A DNA stretch of 64,000 nucleotides. Origin: Lotus japonicus. Its lineage: Eukaryota; Streptophyta; Magnoliopsida; Fabales; Fabaceae. The stretch spans positions 28,810,369-28,874,368 of the forward strand of contig NC_080044.1 of NCBI RefSeq assembly GCF_012489685.1. The letters are read 5' to 3'. The number at the start of each line of letters is the position of its first letter. Within the stretch, counting starts at the first letter, position 1. The notes beneath the pieces were generated by a model that was not told the DNA's origin, did not search any database, and saw nothing but the letters and a program-made list of their open reading frames with translations. A program made the translations under genes and the position numbers. Shown here piece after piece: positions 63,648 through 64,000 of the stretch.

Positions 63648-64000
63648 TGAAGGTATGAAAAACGGTAGAAAGCGGGGGTTTGAATAACGTTTTCAAGTTA
63701 AAACTTCCACCTTAAAGATTTTAGCAAATCTTTCGAGAACTTAAGTGCTAAAGATAAGACATAGAAAAGCACACAAGGATTTTTATCCTGGTTCACTTGA
63801 TAAATCCCTCAAGCTAATCCAGTCCACCCGCTAAGGTGATTTCTTCCTTCTTAGAATGAAGGCAATCCACTAATCAGGTAAAGTGTTACAACTGCACTTG
63901 AAACCTACAAGTGACTAACAATTACACTGACTTAGCTCTCACTAAGATTCACTCTCTTAGTCTTCTCTAGGATCCGATCAACCTTGATCTCCTAAAGGAA
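63648..64000 (-). mobile_element. Fifth SIRE LTR, entering the window
   Basis: Starts TGAAGGTATGAAAAACGG, the reverse complement of the LTR end ...CATACCTTCA, and matches 29821-30180 closely. The left flank is AGCGC (63643-63647). Continues past 64000. Confidence 0.92.

Noticed and set aside
1..64000. tRNA, rRNA or CRISPR arrays
   Set aside because: No cloverleaf-like gene, rRNA sequence or regularly spaced repeat-spacer array was seen; TTGGTATCAGAGC is a primer-binding site, not a tRNA gene.

Overview
The window is plant nuclear DNA made almost entirely of transposable elements. No host protein gene, tRNA, rRNA or CRISPR array could be supported. Several features fit a dicot, most likely a legume: AT-rich sequence, Ty1/copia elements of the Maximus-SIRE type with an extra ORF after pol, initiator tRNA-Met primer sites, MITE-like foldbacks, and LTRs several kilobases long. 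The legume placement is an inference; nothing here fixes the species.

Layout, left to right. (1) 1-2166 is the end of a large solo-LTR family, called S here. (2) 2707-7384 is a decayed minus-strand copia region in which a gag relic and a pol relic flank one LTR; a foldback MITE sits in the pol. (3) 7385-24894 is a decayed minus-strand copia element (D) with an extra ORF. It is interrupted by two S-family insertions of about 3.8-3.9 kb (12307-16069 and 18439-22345), and a smaller LTR-like insert sits in its 3' LTR. (4) 24895-27210 is another LTR, with a GAA microsatellite and short tandem repeats. (5) 27211-28972 is unclassified. (6) 28973-29820 is a fourth S copy, cut by a SIRE LTR. (7) 29821-59872 holds three copies of one SIRE family. 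A is on the minus strand, B and C on the plus strand. A and B are head to head across a 100-base N gap. B and C are tandem and share the middle LTR; C lacks its primer site and most of gag. (8) 59873-63647 holds a foldback, short repeats, a D-like LTR fragment, and a broken ORF with the putative gypsy-type transposon domain, cut at 63648 by a fifth SIRE LTR that runs out of the window.

How the SIRE genes work together: the LTR carries a TATA box; gag makes the particle; pol supplies protease, integrase, reverse transcriptase and RNase H. Downstream lies a 950-970 residue 'env-like' ORF that looks nuclear rather than membrane-bound. Between that ORF and the 3' LTR, on the opposite strand, every copy carries a complete 130-codon ORF. 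It has its own TATA box about 55-65 bases before the ATG and an AATAAA about 45 bases after the stop. This compact antisense gene, intact in all three copies while pol of A and the env-like ORF of B are broken, is the best candidate for an undescribed system. Element D, a related lineage, has no room for it.

Limits: similarities were judged by eye. Element boundaries with clear TG..CA ends and neighbouring PBS or PPT are firm; others are approximate and say so.
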